The notes under the pieces: generated by a model
Told to the model about the DNA's origin: nothing
Database searches by the model: none
Seen by the model: the letters and a program-made list of their open reading frames with translations, nothing else
Shown here: positions 63,219-64,000 of the stretch, in pieces
How positions within the stretch are numbered: position 1 is the stretch's first letter
How the letters are laid out: each line of letters starts with the position of its first letter
Assembly: GCF_048007105.1 (NCBI RefSeq)
Contig: NZ_CP180352.1
Location: forward strand, 3,720,001 to 3,784,000
Origin: Minwuia sp048007105
GTDB taxonomy: Bacteria; Pseudomonadota; Alphaproteobacteria; Minwuiales; Minwuiaceae
Direction: 5' to 3'
DNA: 64,000 bases
Translations under genes and position numbers: made by a program

Positions 63219-64000
63219 GTCCGGTCTGCAGCGCCGGTCGAGTTGACGAGCGCCGCCACCACTGTGTGGTCCCAGACCTTGCCGGCCTGGGTCCAGAGCT
63301 GTTCCAGCGCCTCCTGCTTGGGCAGTGCGGCACGGTGCGCCCGGTCGCTGATCATGGCGACATAGGCGTTCGCCAGCGAGACGATCTGCGCCGTCACCAG
63401 CAGGTCGGCTCCGCCGATGCCGGCCGGTTCTCCGCCGCCGTCGAAGCGCTCGCGCAACTGCCGGAGCGTGTTCACCACCGGCCCATCAAAGGCCACGCCT
63501 TCGACGATATCGGCTGAGGCCAGCATGCTGTCGCGGACCTGCGCGCGTTCGTCTTCGGAAAGGTTGCCGTCGCGGGTCAGCAGTTCCGGATCGATCTTCA
63601 GCTTGCCCAGGTTCATCAGGCGGGCCGCGGTCTCGGCAGCGGCGGCCTCCGTCTCGGACAGGGAAAGCTGCTCAGCCATGCGGCGCGACAGCCGCGCGAC
63701 GCGCCGCGAGTGGCTGGCGGCGTACTTGTCGCGGGCATCAATCAGATCGACCAGCACGTTGACGAGTGCATCCAGTTGCGCCGCCCTGGCTTCGCGCTCG
63801 ACAACAATGTCGGTCATGTCCTCGCTGACCAGCAGCACGCCGTCATCGTCCAGCGGCACGTGGGAGCGCCTGACGACATGACGGCCATCGGCTTCGTTGA
63901 TGTCGTCGGTCTTCCAGACCGTTTCGCCGTCGCGCCTCGCTTCGGCATTGGCCTCCATCAACGGCTCAGCCCGGCCTGGCCCGAAGATGCCGATCAGGTC
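63215..64000 (-). CDS. Degenerate HD-GYP-type protein with PAS-like N-terminus, 5' part missing
   Basis: The last 261 codons of a gene running off the right edge; the frame stays open to the window end. The visible N-terminal part (VWKTDDINEADGRHVVRRSHVPLDDDGVLLV in two pieces) looks like the end of a PAS domain, followed by a linker helix and an HD-GYP-like domain. The metal-binding HD of HDxGK is replaced (MNLGKL at the HDIGK position) and GYP is EP in DGGGEPAGIGG. SHSRRVARLSRRMAE still marks the domain start. It is therefore probably unable to hydrolyse cyclic di-GMP and may act as a sensor or scaffold. Its stop overlaps the lyase start. Confidence 0.82.
   Translation of the reverse strand, partial: DLIGIFGPGRAEPLMEANAEARRDGETVWKTDDINEADGRHVVRRSHVPLDDDGVLLVSEDMTDIVVEREARAAQLDALVNVLVDLIDARDKYAASHSRRVARLSRRMAEQLSLSETEAAAAETAARLMNLGKLKIDPELLTRDGNLSEDERAQVRDSMLASADIVEGVAFDGPVVNTLRQLRERFDGGGEPAGIGGADLLVTAQIVSLANAYVAMISDRAHRAALPKQEALEQLWTQAGKVWDHTVVAALVNSTGAADRT

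Overview
This is a GC-rich chromosomal window from an alphaproteobacterium, most like the Rhodospirillales and their relatives. The evidence is a SAM-II riboswitch, an ICE-type (Irr) box, an HWE-family kinase, a PhyR-type response regulator, an EipB (DUF1849) homologue, and standard housekeeping blocks (dapF-mtaB-ftsY-yciB and ffh-rpsP-rimM-trmD-rplS). Coding density is high. Many neighbouring genes overlap by ATGA or GTGA and are probably translationally coupled. No CRISPR array, insertion sequence, prophage or rRNA was found.

Layout. 1-3781: catabolic enzymes (phosphotransferase fragment, cytochrome P450 with its 3Fe-4S ferredoxin, enoyl-CoA hydratase, alpha/beta hydrolase). 3807-7118: FMN riboswitch and ribB, a PAS protein, SAM-II riboswitch and metY, tRNA-Ala(CGC) with its promoter. 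7144-7602: a lower-GC orphan membrane-protein gene beside the tRNA. 7837-15806: a purine-ureide region with a TRAP transporter, ureidoglycolate lyase, (S)-ureidoglycine aminohydrolase and an RpiR regulator, divergent from an ABC amino-acid-type transporter that lacks an ATPase gene. Three operator-like repeats lie between the divergent arms. 15868-20597: an alpha-oxoamine-synthase homologue followed by a response regulator, a six-TM hybrid kinase and a second response regulator, preceded by an AT-rich leader. This resembles the CqsA/CqsS and LqsA/LqsS alpha-hydroxyketone signalling systems and is the best candidate for an undescribed system here.

20627-26000: katG with an Irr-type box, a CaiB/BaiF CoA-transferase and an acyl-CoA ligase. 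26096-30158: a photosensory module (PhyR-type regulator, bacteriophytochrome hybrid kinase, heme oxygenase). 30257-40698: mixed metabolism (ketopantoate reductase, Rieske oxygenase, MlrC peptidase, enoyl-CoA hydratase, molybdopterin oxidoreductase, hemB, Panacea-domain protein, SDR). 40751-45979: dapF-mtaB-ftsY-yciB-DUF3445-B3/B4 operon. 46978-50494: a serine hydrolase, then fccA-fccB (flavocytochrome c) facing an orphan soxA. 50931-54435: ribosome/SRP block. 54609-64000: EipB, 2-hydroxyacid dehydrogenase, a GGDEF cyclase, an agmatine-deiminase-like protein lacking its catalytic Cys, a class III nucleotide cyclase, RidA, a glycerophosphodiesterase, a heparinase-II/III-like lyase and a degenerate HD-GYP protein cut by the window end.

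Four genes (dctM, the phytochrome, the molybdopterin oxidoreductase and hemB) are each broken by a single-base frameshift while both halves remain well conserved. One of them, hemB, is normally essential, so base-calling errors in the assembly are more likely than four pseudogenes.
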